A stretch of DNA of 64,000 nucleotides from Adiantum capillus-veneris. Taxonomy: Eukaryota; Streptophyta; Polypodiopsida; Polypodiales; Pteridaceae. The position numbers and the translations under genes are program-made. The notes under the pieces are model-generated. The model searched no databases and had not been told where the DNA came from. It saw nothing but the letters and a program-made list of their open reading frames with translations. The DNA is taken from assembly GCA_014529385.2 (NCBI GenBank), contig CM043970.1, positions 47,767,779 through 47,831,778 on the forward strand, written 5' to 3'. Below are positions 63,077-64,000 of this stretch, piece after piece. Within the stretch, counting starts at the first letter, position 1, and every line of letters starts with the position of its first letter.

Positions 63077-63162
63077 TTGTTAAAGCTTGTCATGTACTTA
63101 GTAGTGTGTAGTTATAACGACTAGAGTGTTTTAATATTTGATGCATCATTGGTAGATAAAGT

Positions 63163-64000
63163 ATGGACGATAGGATGGCATGTCCTTGTGCGCATTGCAA
63201 GCATCACATATTTTGAAAATGAAAAATCTGCATCCAACACATACACAATCACAGTCTCTTTCCGATAGAGCAAGTACAAGACCTGCGTTATCGATCTCAT
63301 GGTCTAGAGATTGAAGGTCAAAGTCTGCAAGTAGATATTGCTCCGACTTCATCCCAGAGAGGACGATTTTCAAATGAGCAGCCATCGACTGAGTCCTCCC
63401 GATTAATACCTGAAGCGGCATTTCAAGAAGTAGAGATGGAGCAGATGTTGGATGCATTCTTTCACATGGATTCCAACATAGAAGGCGACAACATTGAACG
63501 CAGTACTGTGGACCAACCTCAGCCATCCCATTCATATCGACGGAATGATAGCAACGATGAAGAGGGCGAGATGATGCAAAGTCTTGCACGCATGCCGCTC
63601 TACACTGGTGCAAAAATCTCAGTTCTCTGTACCACGTTGGTAATGCTTAATTTACAGTCTATCTACGGTTGGTCTGACGCCTCAATCACAGAGCTTTTCA
63701 GGTAAACATAGTTTATCCTAAGCATGGTAAAGTGCATATTACAGTTCATATAAAGTGATCAAAGGGCTGACTTGTTCATGTAACGTCAGGTTGCTGAATG
63801 AGCAAATCTTGTCAGAAGGGAATCACATGCCCCCTATCCGTCCAGCCGCTAAAAAGCTTCTTACTAATTTGGGCTTGGATTATCAAAAAATACATTCATG
63901 TCCTAATGATTGTATACTTTATTGCAATGAGTATGCAAACCTGGAACAGTGTCCCAATTGTGGATCAAACAGGTACATGGAGGACACACAAGGAAAATTT
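63163..64000 (+). pseudogene. CACTA B TNP2-like transposase, exons 1-2 (3' part outside window)
   Basis: ATG at 63163 (MDDRMACPCAHCKHHIF) has the transposase-associated Cys motif, then TGA 63214-63216 and TGA 63220-63222, after which the same frame continues (IHNHSLFP) to NLQSIYGWSDASITELF. The exon ends at 63701 (CAG/GTAAAC), and exon 2 starts at 63790 with LLNEQIL, GLDYQKIHSCPNDCILYCNE and CPNCGSNRY. The intron position equals that of element A. The two TGA codons separated by one lysine codon could both be CGA changed by C-to-T. Confidence 0.8.

Larger units (their letters stand above)
60070..64000 (+). mobile_element. CACTA transposon B, 5' part
   Basis: Starts with the canonical terminus CACTACAAGAGG at 60070, preceded by ATG (60067-60069), a possible 3-bp target site. 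Terminal motifs TCTGACGCC, TTCCGACGG and ATTCCGACGCC occupy 60195-60290. It then has a TTAGG array, a palindromic tandem array, two stem-loop boxes and the start of the transposase. The right end is outside the window. Confidence 0.88.

Overview
This is a plant-type nuclear window made almost entirely of transposable elements, satellites and microsatellites. CACTA (En/Spm) transposons, Ty1/copia and Ty3/gypsy retrotransposons with plant-type primer-binding sites (TGGTATCAGAGC), an Ogre/Tat-type tRNA-Arg primer-binding site and degenerate CCCTAAA repeats point to a land plant with a large genome. The very long CT/GA tracts would fit a fern, but that is a weak inference. No rRNA, tRNA, CRISPR or bacterial operon was seen. 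The only plausible host gene is a small LysM-domain gene at 6.27-6.90 kb, and it is frameshifted.

Left part (1-28 kb): an open LINE reverse-transcriptase ORF (1-2406) ends in a small hairpin, an AACT tail and a CT tract. It is followed by a gypsy-type LTR copy (2970-4551, minus), the LysM gene, decayed gypsy gag and RT pieces (8.6-9.7, 12.0-12.35, 16.7-18.9 and 25.1-25.8 kb, all minus), an inverted pair of LTR-like arms (10.6-11.8 kb), a long foldback (12.6-13.0 kb) and a diverged LTR (15.3-16.4 kb). A 180-bp tandem satellite of about 20 copies fills 19.46-23.05 kb, bordered by degenerate telomere-like repeats. A minisatellite with a 69-nt G run follows (23.46-24.33 kb).

Right part (27.6-64 kb) reads as one nested stack. 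An Ogre/Tat-like element (PBS 27631-27650) lies beside copia element G (28245-30560, minus). G is cut by gypsy element H (5' LTR 30561-31946, PBS, gag from 35884). The H leader holds a complete non-autonomous copia, E (32030-35554, TSD TTCAT). The H gag is split by CACTA A (37390 to about 49890), which contains copia F (to 49774), and about 135 bp later by CACTA C (from 50027, minus). C carries LTR retrotransposon D (51132-58349, 2.3-kb LTRs, TSD GCAG) in its second ORF and CACTA B (from 60070, plus) in its transposase ORF. H, C and B run off the right edge.

The CACTA elements share a plan: CACTA-like termini, short GCGACGC/CCGACGCC-type terminal motifs, subterminal TTAGG-like or AACCATA-like repeats, a TNP2-like transposase with several introns, and (seen in A and C) a second ORF. 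All three carry in-frame stops or frameshifts. The least expected item is a ~100-bp box with a stem-loop, present once in A and twice in B just upstream of the transposase, whose pairing is largely kept despite base changes.
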